A stretch of 64,000 nucleotides of DNA from assembly GCA_018970395.1 (NCBI GenBank), contig JAGWWM010000004.1:1-64000 (forward strand), read 5' to 3'. Below the pieces are notes generated by a model. The model was given only the letters and a program-made list of their open reading frames with translations. It was not told where the DNA came from and ran no database searches. The stretch is from Bacteroidota bacterium (GTDB lineage Bacteria > Bacteroidota > Bacteroidia > Chitinophagales > Chitinophagaceae). Both the position numbers and the translations under genes were made by a program. Positions 1 to 9,879 of this stretch are shown piece after piece (the stretch's first letter is position 1; the number at the start of each line of letters is the position of its first letter).

Positions 1-152
1 CAAAGATCAAGGAACTGGGTATGTACACTTTTGTGCGGTGGGGATATATTTTCATTGCGCCGCCGCTGATTGTTACGAAAGAACAAATTGATGAAGGATT
101 AGCGATCATCAGTGAGGCTTTAAAAATTGCTGATGAACATTACAGTGAATAA
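1..152 (+). CDS. C-terminal end of a class III (omega-amino acid / beta-alanine type) aminotransferase, truncated by the window edge
   Basis: Frame starting at base 3 reads KIKELGMYTFVRWGYIFIAPPLIVTKEQIDEGLAIISEALKIADEHYSE*, typical of class III aminotransferase C-termini; lies 20 nt upstream of the NCS1 permease. Confidence 0.65.
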   Translation, partial: KIKELGMYTFVRWGYIFIAPPLIVTKEQIDEGLAIISEALKIADEHYSE

Positions 153-172
153 ATCATCATTAAGGTAAAAGC

Positions 173-1651
173 ATGTATGCAAATGATTCCATAGTGGATG
201 AATTAAAAGGATCTCCGCTAGCAGGCGAAGACCTTTCTCCTGTTCCGTCTTCCAAAAGAAGCTGGAGCACTTGGAACTATGCAGCTTTGTGGATCAGTAT
301 GAGCTTGTGCATTCCGACCTATATGCTTGCCAGTTCTTTGATAGAGGGCGGCATGAACTGGTGGCAGGCGATGATTACCATTCTGCTAGGCAACACCATC
401 GTATTGATTCCGATGATTTTGAACGGACATGCGGGCACAAAATACGGCATCCCCTTTCCTGTTTTTGCCAGAGCAAGTTTCGGCATTAAAGGGGCGAACA
501 TTCCTGCACTACTACGTGCTATTGTCGCCTGCGGCTGGTTCGGCATTCAAACCTGGATTGGAGGTTTCGCCATTTATCAGATGGCTCGTTTATGGATTCC
601 TTCTCTTGAAACCATACCGGATATTTTTCCTGCGTCTTTTGATTTACATACCGGACCTGCCATTTGCTTTATTCTATTCTGGTTGCTGAATATGTATGTT
701 GTTTACCTTGGCGTTGACAGCATCAAAAAATTATTGGTCTTCAAAGCCTTTTTTCTTCCTGTTGCCGCCATTGCATTATTAATATGGGCCATTCAGGCTG
801 GAAATGGGTTAGGACCAATTTTGGAAACGCCATCCAAATTTGCCAACAGCACTGCATTCTGGATTTATTTTTTTCCCGCACTCACCGGTATGGTTGGTTT
901 CTGGGCAACCCTTTCGCTCAACATTCCCGACTTTACCCGCTATGCTACATCACAACAAGCACAGATAAAAGGACAGGCACTTGGTCTACCGACCTCAATG
1001 ACTTTGTTTGCATTTATTGGCGTGGTAGTTACTTCTGCATCCACCATCATTTTTGGAACCACCATTTGGGATCCTGTAGTATTAGCAGGAAAGTTTGAAA
1101 ATAAGTTATTAGTGAGTATCGCGATGATTGCTGTAGCCATTTCAACACTGGCAACAAACATTGCAGCAAATATTGTCAGTCCTGCCAATGATTTTGCCCA
1201 CCTCTCTCCCAATAAAATCAGTTTTCGTACCGGCGGTTATATCACCGGCATTCTCGGCATTTTAATTTTTCCCTGGAAACTGATCGCCGATCCCACCGGA
1301 TACATCTTTACATGGCTGATTGCGTATTCAAGTCTGCTCGGTCCGGTAGGCGGCATTATGATCGCAGACTATTATTTCATCCGTAAAAAAGAACTTCAAC
1401 TCAAAGCATTGTATCAGCACAACGGCATCTATAGTTACACCAATGGATTTAACCGCAAAGCTGTGATTGCATTAGTACTTGGCATTCTTCCCAATATACC
1501 CGGTTTCTTATTGACCGTAAAACTGATTCAAAAGGATTTGTTTCCGGCATGGATCACGACACTGTACAACTACGCCTGGTTTGTAGGATTCGGAATTAGC
1601 GGCATAGTGTATTGGATGCTAATGAAAAAACCACAAACAAAACACGCCTGA
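173..1651 (+). CDS. NCS1-family nucleobase/hydantoin/allantoin permease
   Basis: 492 aa polytopic protein; NCS1-like motifs (WSTWNYAALWISMSLCIPTYMLASSL, FPVFARASFGIKGANIPALLRAIVACGWFGIQTWIGG, IPDFTRYA). Confidence 0.88.
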   Translation: MYANDSIVDELKGSPLAGEDLSPVPSSKRSWSTWNYAALWISMSLCIPTYMLASSLIEGGMNWWQAMITILLGNTIVLIPMILNGHAGTKYGIPFPVFARASFGIKGANIPALLRAIVACGWFGIQTWIGGFAIYQMARLWIPSLETIPDIFPASFDLHTGPAICFILFWLLNMYVVYLGVDSIKKLLVFKAFFLPVAAIALLIWAIQAGNGLGPILETPSKFANSTAFWIYFFPALTGMVGFWATLSLNIPDFTRYATSQQAQIKGQALGLPTSMTLFAFIGVVVTSASTIIFGTTIWDPVVLAGKFENKLLVSIAMIAVAISTLATNIAANIVSPANDFAHLSPNKISFRTGGYITGILGILIFPWKLIADPTGYIFTWLIAYSSLLGPVGGIMIADYYFIRKKELQLKALYQHNGIYSYTNGFNRKAVIALVLGILPNIPGFLLTVKLIQKDLFPAWITTLYNYAWFVGFGISGIVYWMLMKKPQTKHA

Positions 1652-1657
1652 AAAAAT

Positions 1658-3040
1658 ATGAGTATTTTAATCAAACAAGGAACAATTGTAACAGCTTCTG
1701 ATTTATATCAGGGAGATATTTATATTGAAGGAGAAACCATCAAAGCCATCGGCAATCATCTCAACATGTCGGCCGACCGTATCATTGATGCTAAAGGGAT
1801 GCTGGTGATGCCAGGTGGCATTGATCCGCATGTACATCTAGATATGCCGTTCATGGGCACTTTCTCCAGCGACAATTATGAAACCGGAACAAGAGCTGCA
1901 CTTTTTGGCGGCACTACGATGGTGATTGATTTCATTTTACAAAAACAAGGAAACAGTCTTCAAGCAGCTCTACAAGAATGGAAAGGCAGAAGTGACGGTC
2001 AAGCAGTTGGCGATTACAGTTTTCATATGGCGGTGACGGATTTTAATGAGGAAACCAAAAAAGAAATCCGGCATTTTATTGAAGAAGAAGGCATCATTTC
2101 CTTTAAAACATTTATGGCTTATAAAGGAGCTTTAATGATTGACGATCGACAAATGGTTGGACTGATGCAGGAAGTAAAAAAACATGGCGGTCTCATTAAT
2201 GTACATGCTACGAATGGAGATTTTATTGATTACCTGGTTGCCAAACATAAATCAGAAGGGAAATTAAGTCCTCTCTATCATTATCTCTCCCAACCCGAAG
2301 TAACCGAAGCAGAAGCAAGCGGACGTTTTGCGGATATGATCAACTATACCGGCTGTCAGGGTTATATCGTGCATCTTACCTGCGAAGGAGCGCTGAATGC
2401 AGTTCGCAGAGCTACATTACGCAATCAAAAAGTATTTGTAGAAACCTGTATTCAATATCTTCTCTTAGACGCAAGTTTATATGAAAAAGATTTTGAAGGT
2501 GCCAAATGGGTCATGAGTCCACCCCTGCGTGAAAAGAAAGATCAGGCGGCGCTGTGGTCAGGTATCGAACAGGGATTGGTGCAGGTAGTAGCAACAGATC
2601 ATTGTCCGTTTATGTGGGAACAAAAAATGATGGGTAAAGATGATTTTTCAAAAATACCCAACGGTCATCCCGCCGTTGAAAACAGAATGGAACTGCTATT
2701 CAGTGAAGGAGTAAAAAAAGGAAGAATCTCACTGAACAAATATGTGGAAGTGGCTTCTACCAACGCGGCAAAGATATTTGGCATGTTCCCTAAAAAAGGA
2801 ACGATCGCCGTGGGCAGCGATGCAGATATCATACTCATTGACCCAAATGAAAAACATACCCTCTCCGTGAAAACGCATCACATGAATGTGGATTACAGCG
2901 CTTATGAAGGCTGGGAATTAACGGGCAAAATCAAAACAGTTTTGCTGCGCGGAAAAGTAGCGATTGAAAACAACGAATGTAAAGTTGAAAAAGGATATGG
3001 TCAGTTTGTTAAACGTAGCAAAGTGGATGGGAAAATATAA
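1658..3040 (+). CDS. hydA: dihydropyrimidinase / D-hydantoinase
   Basis: 460 aa amidohydrolase; GGIDPHVHLDMPFMGTFSSDNYETGTRAALFGGTT, metal-site Lys region SFKTFMAYKGALM, ATDHCPF. Confidence 0.9.
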   Translation: MSILIKQGTIVTASDLYQGDIYIEGETIKAIGNHLNMSADRIIDAKGMLVMPGGIDPHVHLDMPFMGTFSSDNYETGTRAALFGGTTMVIDFILQKQGNSLQAALQEWKGRSDGQAVGDYSFHMAVTDFNEETKKEIRHFIEEEGIISFKTFMAYKGALMIDDRQMVGLMQEVKKHGGLINVHATNGDFIDYLVAKHKSEGKLSPLYHYLSQPEVTEAEASGRFADMINYTGCQGYIVHLTCEGALNAVRRATLRNQKVFVETCIQYLLLDASLYEKDFEGAKWVMSPPLREKKDQAALWSGIEQGLVQVVATDHCPFMWEQKMMGKDDFSKIPNGHPAVENRMELLFSEGVKKGRISLNKYVEVASTNAAKIFGMFPKKGTIAVGSDADIILIDPNEKHTLSVKTHHMNVDYSAYEGWELTGKIKTVLLRGKVAIENNECKVEKGYGQFVKRSKVDGKI

Positions 3041-3087
3041 AATGGTTATATAATCTAATTTATAAAAAATAAAAATAAATACACATC

Positions 3088-3954
3088 ATGCCAAGAATAA
3101 TCAGATCCGGTTTAATTCAAATGAGTCTTCCAATGACAGAAGGCGAAGGAAGCATCGAGCAAATCAAAGAAGCAATGGTGCAAAAGCACATTCCATTGAT
3201 TGAAGAAGCCGGCAAAAAAGGTGTTCAGATTCTTTGTTTTCAGGAAATTTTTAATACCCCTTACTTCTGCCCGGGTCAGGATAAAGCCTGGTATGAAAGC
3301 GCAGAGACAGTTCCCGGTCCAACCATTGAGCGCATGCAGGAATATGCCAAAAAATATCAGATGGTAATGATAGTACCGGTTTATGAAAAAGAACAAGCCG
3401 GAGTATTGTATAATACCGCCGCAGTGATAGATGCAGACGGAACCTATCTTGGCAAGTATAGAAAAAATCACATTCCGCATACCAGTGGTTTTTGGGAAAA
3501 GTTTTATTTCAAACCCGGGAATCTGGGCTATCCGGTTTTTCAGACCAAGTATGCCAAAGTGGGCGTCTATATCTGTTACGATCGCCATTTCCCTGATGGA
3601 GCAAGGATATTAGGATTGAATGGTGCCGAAATTGTGTACAATCCATCTGCGACCGTAGCCGGACTCAGTCAGTATTTATGGAAACTGGAGCAACCCGCTC
3701 ATGCTGCTGCTAACGGATATTTTATGGGATGCATCAATCGTGTGGGAGAAGAAAAGCCCTGGAATCTTGGAAAATTTTATGGCAGCTCCTACTTCGTAGA
3801 TCCGCGTGGACAAATATTTGCACAGGCCAGTGAAGACAATGATGAGTTACTGGTTGCAGATTTTGATCTGGACATGATTGAACAAGTGCGAAGCGTATGG
3901 CAGTTTTTCAGAGACAGAAGACCTGAAACTTATGGCAAACTGACTGAACTATAA
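3088..3954 (+). CDS. nitrilase-superfamily beta-ureidopropionase / N-carbamoyl amidase
   Basis: 288 aa; E-K-C nitrilase triad context (CFQEIFNTPYF, KYRKNHIPH, VGVYICYDRHFPDGAR). Confidence 0.88.
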   Translation: MPRIIRSGLIQMSLPMTEGEGSIEQIKEAMVQKHIPLIEEAGKKGVQILCFQEIFNTPYFCPGQDKAWYESAETVPGPTIERMQEYAKKYQMVMIVPVYEKEQAGVLYNTAAVIDADGTYLGKYRKNHIPHTSGFWEKFYFKPGNLGYPVFQTKYAKVGVYICYDRHFPDGARILGLNGAEIVYNPSATVAGLSQYLWKLEQPAHAAANGYFMGCINRVGEEKPWNLGKFYGSSYFVDPRGQIFAQASEDNDELLVADFDLDMIEQVRSVWQFFRDRRPETYGKLTEL

Positions 3955-3994
3955 CTGTAAAGCAAACAATCCAACTAACTTAATTTATATTCAA

Positions 3995-5335
3995 ATGGCT
4001 ATTCTCAACAATCGTTTATCCGCTGAACAGTACAAGGAGCATTTCTCCGATATCCATCCGCCCTTCGAGACCAAAGAAGCTGCAATGGTAGAAGCAAATC
4101 GTTGCTTGTTTTGCTACGATGCTCCTTGCATGAAAAGTTGTCCGACCAGTATTGATGTACCAAAATTCATCAAACAGATAACAACTGAAAACATCAAAGG
4201 ATCTGCTCGCACTATTTTCTCCAGCAATATCATGGGCGCAGGATGCAGTAAAGTTTGTCCGGTAGAAAAATTATGTGAAGGAGCCTGTGTCTATAATTTC
4301 ATGGATGAAGCGCCCATCCCTATCGCCAAATTGCAACGTTACAGTACGGAGACAGCTATGAAAAACAATTGGCATTTATTTGAACGGAAAAAATCCACCG
4401 GTAAAAAGGTTGCGATTGTAGGAGCCGGTCCTGCCGGATTAAGTTGCGCACATGTATTGTCAAGAGAAGGAATAGACGTAACGATTTATGAAAAAGAAAG
4501 CAAAGGTGGCGGATTGATGACCTATGGTATTGCCGCATATAAAGTGACCCCGGAATTTTGTGAGGATGAAGTCAACTACATTACAGCCATTGGCGGTATT
4601 GATATCAAATACAATCATGCATTAGGAAAAGAAGTTACACTTGAACAACTGCAGCAATCTTATGATGCGGTGTATCTCGCCTTTGGGGTTGGACTGGCTC
4701 GACAGCTTGACATTCCCGGTGAGCAACTCGAAGGTGTAGTTGATGCCATCCGTTTTATTTATCATTTACGCACGCAAGGATACTCCGCTATTTCTGTCGG
4801 CGATTCAGTAGCAGTTATCGGTATGGGCATGACAGCCATTGATGCAGCTACTCAGGCCAAACGATTAGGCGCTAAACATGTTACCCTGATTTACAGAAGA
4901 ACGGAAGCAGAAATGCCATGTACCCAACACGAGCTGGATATTGCCAAACTCGATGGATGTGAAATCATCTGGCTGGCAGCACCCAAAGAAATTATTGGCC
5001 AAAATGGGAAAGTAACACAATTGATTTGTGATGTCATGAAATTAGGCGAGGTAGATTCAGGCGGCAGACGCAGTCCCATTCCAACAGGGGAAACTTTTTC
5101 ACTGAATGTTGATATGGTGATTAAAGCAGCAGGACAAATCCCGTTTGAATCATTGGTGAGTCAAGAACAAATCGAACACAAACAAGGTAAAATAACAGTG
5201 AAGGAAAAAACGGCGACCAATCTGAAAGGAGTTTTTGCCGGAGGCGATTGCGTGAATGGCGGAAAAGAAGTCGTAGATGCTGTTCAAGCCGGCAAAGATG
5301 GTGCTGCAGCCATCATGAGATACATCACACTTTAA
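3995..5335 (+). CDS. preT: NAD-dependent dihydropyrimidine dehydrogenase subunit PreT
   Basis: 446 aa; N-terminal Fe-S cysteines (CLFCYDAPCMKSCPTSIDVPKFI, CSKVCPVEKLCEGACV), dinucleotide fold VAIVGAGPAGLSCA; adjacent to preA. Confidence 0.9.
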   Translation: MAILNNRLSAEQYKEHFSDIHPPFETKEAAMVEANRCLFCYDAPCMKSCPTSIDVPKFIKQITTENIKGSARTIFSSNIMGAGCSKVCPVEKLCEGACVYNFMDEAPIPIAKLQRYSTETAMKNNWHLFERKKSTGKKVAIVGAGPAGLSCAHVLSREGIDVTIYEKESKGGGLMTYGIAAYKVTPEFCEDEVNYITAIGGIDIKYNHALGKEVTLEQLQQSYDAVYLAFGVGLARQLDIPGEQLEGVVDAIRFIYHLRTQGYSAISVGDSVAVIGMGMTAIDAATQAKRLGAKHVTLIYRRTEAEMPCTQHELDIAKLDGCEIIWLAAPKEIIGQNGKVTQLICDVMKLGEVDSGGRRSPIPTGETFSLNVDMVIKAAGQIPFESLVSQEQIEHKQGKITVKEKTATNLKGVFAGGDCVNGGKEVVDAVQAGKDGAAAIMRYITL

Positions 5336-5362
5336 TTCATTACCACAACTTTAATCTTTTTT

Positions 5363-6631
5363 ATGGCAGATATTTCAGTCAATTTTCTCGGCATCAAATC
5401 ACCCAATCCATTTTGGTTGGCGAGCGCCCCTCCCACCGATAAAAAAATCAATGTTGTAAGAGCTTTTGAGGCCGGCTGGGGTGGCGTTGTTTGGAAAACG
5501 CTGGGCAGTCAGGTAAAGAATGTTTCTTCTCGTTATTCGTCCGTTGATTTCGGCGGACATCGGGTGATGGGATTTAATAATATTGAGCTCATCAGTGATC
5601 GTCCATTAGACATTAACCTCAAAGAAATTACTGAGGTGGTAAAAATGTATCCTGACCGGGCGATGATTGTTTCGCTGATGGCGGATAACAATCGAGCTTC
5701 CTGGCATGAATTGATTAAGAAATGTGAAGATGCGGGAGCCATGGGATTTGAACTCAATTTCGGCTGTCCGCATGGAATGACCGAACGTGGCATGGGTGCA
5801 GCAGTTGGACAAGATCCAGAGATTGCTAAGATGGTAGTTGAATGGGTGATGGAAAAAGCAACCATTCCTGTCATTACAAAGCTCACGCCCAATGTACATT
5901 CTGTTGTTCCTACCGGAAAGGCTTGTGTTGAAGCGGGCACGAATGCGCTCAGCTTAATCAATACCATTCAATCAGTAACGGGTATTGATCTCGATACATT
6001 GGTGCCCAATCCTTATGTAGCAGGAAAAAGTGTATTTGGCGGTTATTGCGGTCCGGCCGTGAAACCGATTGCTTTGAAAATGTTGACTACCATTAGCCAA
6101 AATGAAATTACCAAAAAAGTACCTATTTCCGGCATTGGAGGAATCAGTACTTGGAAAGATGCCGTTGAATTTATGTTGCTGGGTGCAACGACGGTACAGG
6201 TTTGTACAGCTGCCATGAAACATGGCTTCCGCATTGTGGAAGATATGTGCGAAGGACTCAGCAACTGGATGGATGAAAAAGGATATAAAACGGTGAAGGA
6301 TTTTGTAGGTAAATCAGTAGAAAAAATCACACATTGGGAAGACCTGGATATCAATTATCATCATGTAGCCAGTATCAATCAGGATAAATGTATTCATTGC
6401 GGACTGTGTTATATCGCCTGCGAAGACACATCGCATCAATCCATTAATTTAACGAAAGGGCAACCCTACAATACCTACACCATCAAAGAAGAAGAATGTG
6501 TCGGCTGTAATCTTTGCAAACTGGTTTGTCCCGTTGACAACTGTATTACTATGGTTGAAAAAAGAGTTGCACCTGAGTACATCAACTGGAAAGACTGGCA
6601 GCGCATGGGATTGCCGTTGAATGATCATTAA
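5363..6631 (+). CDS. preA: NAD-dependent dihydropyrimidine dehydrogenase subunit PreA
   Basis: 422 aa DHOD-like barrel (NFGCPHGMTERGMGAAVGQDP) with C-terminal ferredoxin clusters CIHCGLCYIAC and CVGCNLCKLVCPV. Confidence 0.92.
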   Translation: MADISVNFLGIKSPNPFWLASAPPTDKKINVVRAFEAGWGGVVWKTLGSQVKNVSSRYSSVDFGGHRVMGFNNIELISDRPLDINLKEITEVVKMYPDRAMIVSLMADNNRASWHELIKKCEDAGAMGFELNFGCPHGMTERGMGAAVGQDPEIAKMVVEWVMEKATIPVITKLTPNVHSVVPTGKACVEAGTNALSLINTIQSVTGIDLDTLVPNPYVAGKSVFGGYCGPAVKPIALKMLTTISQNEITKKVPISGIGGISTWKDAVEFMLLGATTVQVCTAAMKHGFRIVEDMCEGLSNWMDEKGYKTVKDFVGKSVEKITHWEDLDINYHHVASINQDKCIHCGLCYIACEDTSHQSINLTKGQPYNTYTIKEEECVGCNLCKLVCPVDNCITMVEKRVAPEYINWKDWQRMGLPLNDH

Positions 6632-6636
6632 AAAGC

Positions 6637-6685
6637 ATCGTTATTCGATTTTCGTTGATCGTTTATCGCGAAAATGCGTTGTATA
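6637..6685. repeat. short 7-bp-period array in the preA-moaA spacer
   Basis: In-register heptamers ATCGTTA TTCGATT TTCGTTG ATCGTTT ATCGCGA AAATGCG TTGTATA. Confidence 0.5.
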
Positions 6686-6713
6686 TTTACAGACAGGTTT
6701 TCGCTCAATATTC

Positions 6714-7694
6714 ATGCTTAAAGATTCATTTAATCGCGTTCACAATTACTTGAGGATCTCATTGACGGATCATTGTAATCTGAGGTGCTTTTATTGTATC
6801 CCTGAAGAAGGATATTTATTCAGCAAGCAAGATCAGTTGATGACAGCGGAAGAAATTATCACCTTAAGCTCCGTGTTTGTTCGTTTAGGCGTTGACAAAA
6901 TCAGGCTCACCGGAGGTGAGCCGCTGGTCAGAAAAGATTTTCCAATCATTTATGAAAAGCTGTCAGCATTACCCGTCAATCTTCATCTCACCACGAATGG
7001 TATTCTTATCCATGAACATCTGAATCTATTAAAAAAGTTTGGCTGTCGCTCCATTAATTTAAGTTTAGACACTTTGAACGCCGACACTTTTCTTTTATTA
7101 ACCAGAAGAAATCAGTTTCAGCAGGTGTATGACAACATGCTTTCTTTAGTCAATAGCGGATTTAATGTGAAAGTGAATGTAGTGGTTATGAAAGGAATCA
7201 ATGAGCATGAAATCAATCGATTTATAGGGTTGACTAAATTCATGCCTGTTGATATCCGTTTCATTGAATTCATGCCTTTTGAGGGAAACTACTGGGTAGC
7301 TGCGAAAGTATTTACCCTTTCCGAAATACTGGCAACCATTCAAACTGAATTTAACTTTGAAGCGCTTCCGCATGAAAAAAATGAAACCGCCAAACGTTTT
7401 AAAATCAATGGACACCGGGGTACGTTTTCAATCATCAGTACCATGAGTGCTCCCTTTTGCGGCGATTGCAATCGGATAAGATTAACAGCAGATGGCAAAC
7501 TTAAAAATTGTTTATTTTCAAAATCGGAAACAGACCTACGGACTCCGCTACGAGAAGGGAAGCCCGTTGACGAGCTGATACGGGATTGTATCCTACAAAA
7601 ATCAAAAATGCTGGGAGGGCAAATTAATGTGCATTATGAATCTCTATCCGCAGAAGAAATTAAAAACAGAAGTATGATCTCCATAGGAGGTTAG
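6714..7694 (+). CDS. moaA: GTP 3',8-cyclase MoaA (radical SAM); start moved downstream of the ORF-track start
   Basis: MLKDSFNRVHNYLRISLTDHCNLRCFYCIPEEG; C-terminal CGDCNRIRLTADGKLKNCLF and terminal GG (MISIGG). Confidence 0.93.
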   Translation: MLKDSFNRVHNYLRISLTDHCNLRCFYCIPEEGYLFSKQDQLMTAEEIITLSSVFVRLGVDKIRLTGGEPLVRKDFPIIYEKLSALPVNLHLTTNGILIHEHLNLLKKFGCRSINLSLDTLNADTFLLLTRRNQFQQVYDNMLSLVNSGFNVKVNVVVMKGINEHEINRFIGLTKFMPVDIRFIEFMPFEGNYWVAAKVFTLSEILATIQTEFNFEALPHEKNETAKRFKINGHRGTFSIISTMSAPFCGDCNRIRLTADGKLKNCLFSKSETDLRTPLREGKPVDELIRDCILQKSKMLGGQINVHYESLSAEEIKNRSMISIGG

Positions 7695-7699
7695 TATAA

Positions 7700-8893
7700 T
7701 TGGTTATGATCAGTGTAGCAGCAGCAAGACAACAAATAGCGTATTTCCACCGACCGTTGGGCATTCGAAAAGTTGGTCTGAGTGAAAGTTTTGGCAAAGT
7801 ACTGGCAGCTGATTTTTATGCACCCTTTCCACTCCCCCACTTTCCCCAATCATCCGTTGATGGTTATGCGGTTGCTTTTGGAGAAAAGGGAATCAATGAA
7901 TATGAATTATTAGCAGGAGAATCTTCAGCCGGCAGTCCATCCCATATTCACTTACAACCCGGACAAGCATTACGCATTTTCACCGGCGCTGCAGTTCCTG
8001 CAGGCGCCGATGCCGTGATCATGCAGGAAAAAATCATCAAAGAAAATAAGAAGATTTTTGTCAAGCACACCGATCCTGAAATTGGAATGAATATCAGAGC
8101 AACCGGCTCCGATCTACAACTTCACGAACTTGCCATACCCAAAGGCTCCCGCATCCATCCGGCTACCATTGGATTGCTCGCATCAATGGGGATACAGGAA
8201 GTAAATGTATTCAAAGCTCCTGTGGTATCGATCATCATTACCGGCAATGAATTCATGGAACCCGGTGAAACATTGAAAAATGGATATATTTATGAATCAA
8301 ATTCATGGATGCTCGAAGCAGCTCTACGCCAATCGGGGATTGAACAAATAAAGATTAAAAAAATCAAAGATGATCCCAACTTAATCTATGAAGCTTTGCA
8401 TGAATCCCTACCTCAAAGCGATATCGTAATAATTACTGGCGGCGTAAGTGTAGGTGATTATGATTATACAGTAGCAGCTGCAACGAAAGCAGGCGTACAA
8501 CAAATCTTTCATAAAATAGCGCAAAAACCCGGGAAGCCCATGTATTTCGGAATGAAAGAAGAGGTATTTGTATTTGGATTGCCCGGGAATATGTCCTCTG
8601 TCTTAACTTGTTTTTACATCTATCTCTCTCCGCTTCTCGCAGCGTTGCAACAATTACCCAACCCTGTCATTACAACTACTGCTAAACTTGCCGAATCCAC
8701 AAAAAGTCCTCAAGGATTGACAAGTTTTTGGAAGGGATTTTATAAACAGGGATTAGTGCACCCATTAGTCGGACAGGAATCTTATAAATTGAAAAGTTTT
8801 GCAGCTGCTAACTGTCTGATTGAAATTCCTGAAAATATTACCAGTGTCGAAAAAGACACGATCGTCAACATTCATTTATTGCCCAACTGCTAA
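7700..8893 (+). CDS. moeA: molybdopterin molybdenumtransferase MoeA
   Basis: 397 aa; FPQSSVDGYAV, RIFTGAAVPAGADAVIMQE, TGGVSVGDYDY, PGKPMYFG, FGLPGNMSSVLTCF. Confidence 0.92.
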   Translation: MVMISVAAARQQIAYFHRPLGIRKVGLSESFGKVLAADFYAPFPLPHFPQSSVDGYAVAFGEKGINEYELLAGESSAGSPSHIHLQPGQALRIFTGAAVPAGADAVIMQEKIIKENKKIFVKHTDPEIGMNIRATGSDLQLHELAIPKGSRIHPATIGLLASMGIQEVNVFKAPVVSIIITGNEFMEPGETLKNGYIYESNSWMLEAALRQSGIEQIKIKKIKDDPNLIYEALHESLPQSDIVIITGGVSVGDYDYTVAAATKAGVQQIFHKIAQKPGKPMYFGMKEEVFVFGLPGNMSSVLTCFYIYLSPLLAALQQLPNPVITTTAKLAESTKSPQGLTSFWKGFYKQGLVHPLVGQESYKLKSFAAANCLIEIPENITSVEKDTIVNIHLLPNC

Positions 8894-8896
8894 GTC

Positions 8897-9631
8897 ATGC
8901 CTATTGAAGAGTTTGTTTTTTTTATCCTTCTATTTTTAGTGGCGGCTGTTTATTCCTCCGTTGGACATGGAGGCGCCAGCGGTTATCTCGCCATCATGGC
9001 GATTTATAATTTCACTCCTGACTTTATTCGTCCAACCGCCCTGCTGCTGAACTTATTTGTGTCAATGGTTGCGTTTGTTCAGTTTTATCGAAAAGGTTTT
9101 TTTAATCTGAAAATTTTCTTGCCACTTGCGCTGACATCAATACCCTTTGCCTTCATCGGCGGAATGATACCTATTGAAACCGGATTATATAAAATATTAT
9201 TAGGTATATTTCTCTTGATCGCTGCTATCCGGCTGGCATTCTTCTCCGATCTTATCACTGATTCTGTTAAAAAGTTTCATCTGCCTACAGCATTGCTGAT
9301 TGGAGGAATCATCGGTTTTATCTCAGGCATACTTGGCATCGGTGGAGGCGTCATTTTATCTCCCGTCATTTTATTGTTAAGCTGGGCAAATCAAAAACAA
9401 GCAGCTGCCATCAGTGCCCTGTTTATTTTTGTAAATTCATTATCCGGATTAGCTGCACAGCTGAGTGTTGGAAATATATGGCAGTCGAGCATGTTTTGGT
9501 CTGTTGGGGTAGCTTTCTCTGGCGGGTTAATCGGATCCTATTATGGAGCGCACGTCTTTGCCCCAAAAACAGTCAAGCTTGTTTTAGCGGTTGTACTTGT
9601 AATGGCTTCAGTAAAATTAATATGCTTCTAA
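8897..9631 (+). CDS. TauE/SafE-family anion (sulfite-exporter-like) membrane protein
   Basis: 244 aa polytopic; SSVGHGGASGYLAIMA and duplicated GFISGILGIGGGVILSPVILL. Confidence 0.85.
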   Translation: MPIEEFVFFILLFLVAAVYSSVGHGGASGYLAIMAIYNFTPDFIRPTALLLNLFVSMVAFVQFYRKGFFNLKIFLPLALTSIPFAFIGGMIPIETGLYKILLGIFLLIAAIRLAFFSDLITDSVKKFHLPTALLIGGIIGFISGILGIGGGVILSPVILLLSWANQKQAAAISALFIFVNSLSGLAAQLSVGNIWQSSMFWSVGVAFSGGLIGSYYGAHVFAPKTVKLVLAVVLVMASVKLICF

Positions 9632-9642
9632 TCTATTCAATA

Positions 9643-9876
9643 ATGAAAATCAAGATCCAACTCTTCGGCCCGCTTACTGAAATCTGCAACGGTCATCAAA
9701 TCGAAACTGAATTGGTAGCAGACACCCATACGTTATTGGAAGTTTTAAAAAAACGATATCCGGCTCTCAAAAAGAGCGTTTTCGCAATTGCAGTCAACAA
9801 TCAATTACGAAAAGAGAATACTTTGCTTCAAGAGGATGACACAGTATCTTTACTTCCACCCTTTTCAGGAGGATAA
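9643..9876 (+). CDS. moaD: molybdopterin synthase sulfur carrier subunit MoaD (77 aa)
   Basis: ATG at 9643: MKIKIQLFGPLTEICNG... ending VSLLPPFSGG, the ubiquitin-like C-terminal GG. Confidence 0.9.
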   Translation: MKIKIQLFGPLTEICNGHQIETELVADTHTLLEVLKKRYPALKKSVFAIAVNNQLRKENTLLQEDDTVSLLPPFSGG

Positions 9877-9879
9877 ATC

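Noticed and set aside
3112-3588. 158-aa minus ORF opposite beta-ureidopropionase
   Set aside because: Antisense artefact of a conserved CDS; no motif or independent start signal.
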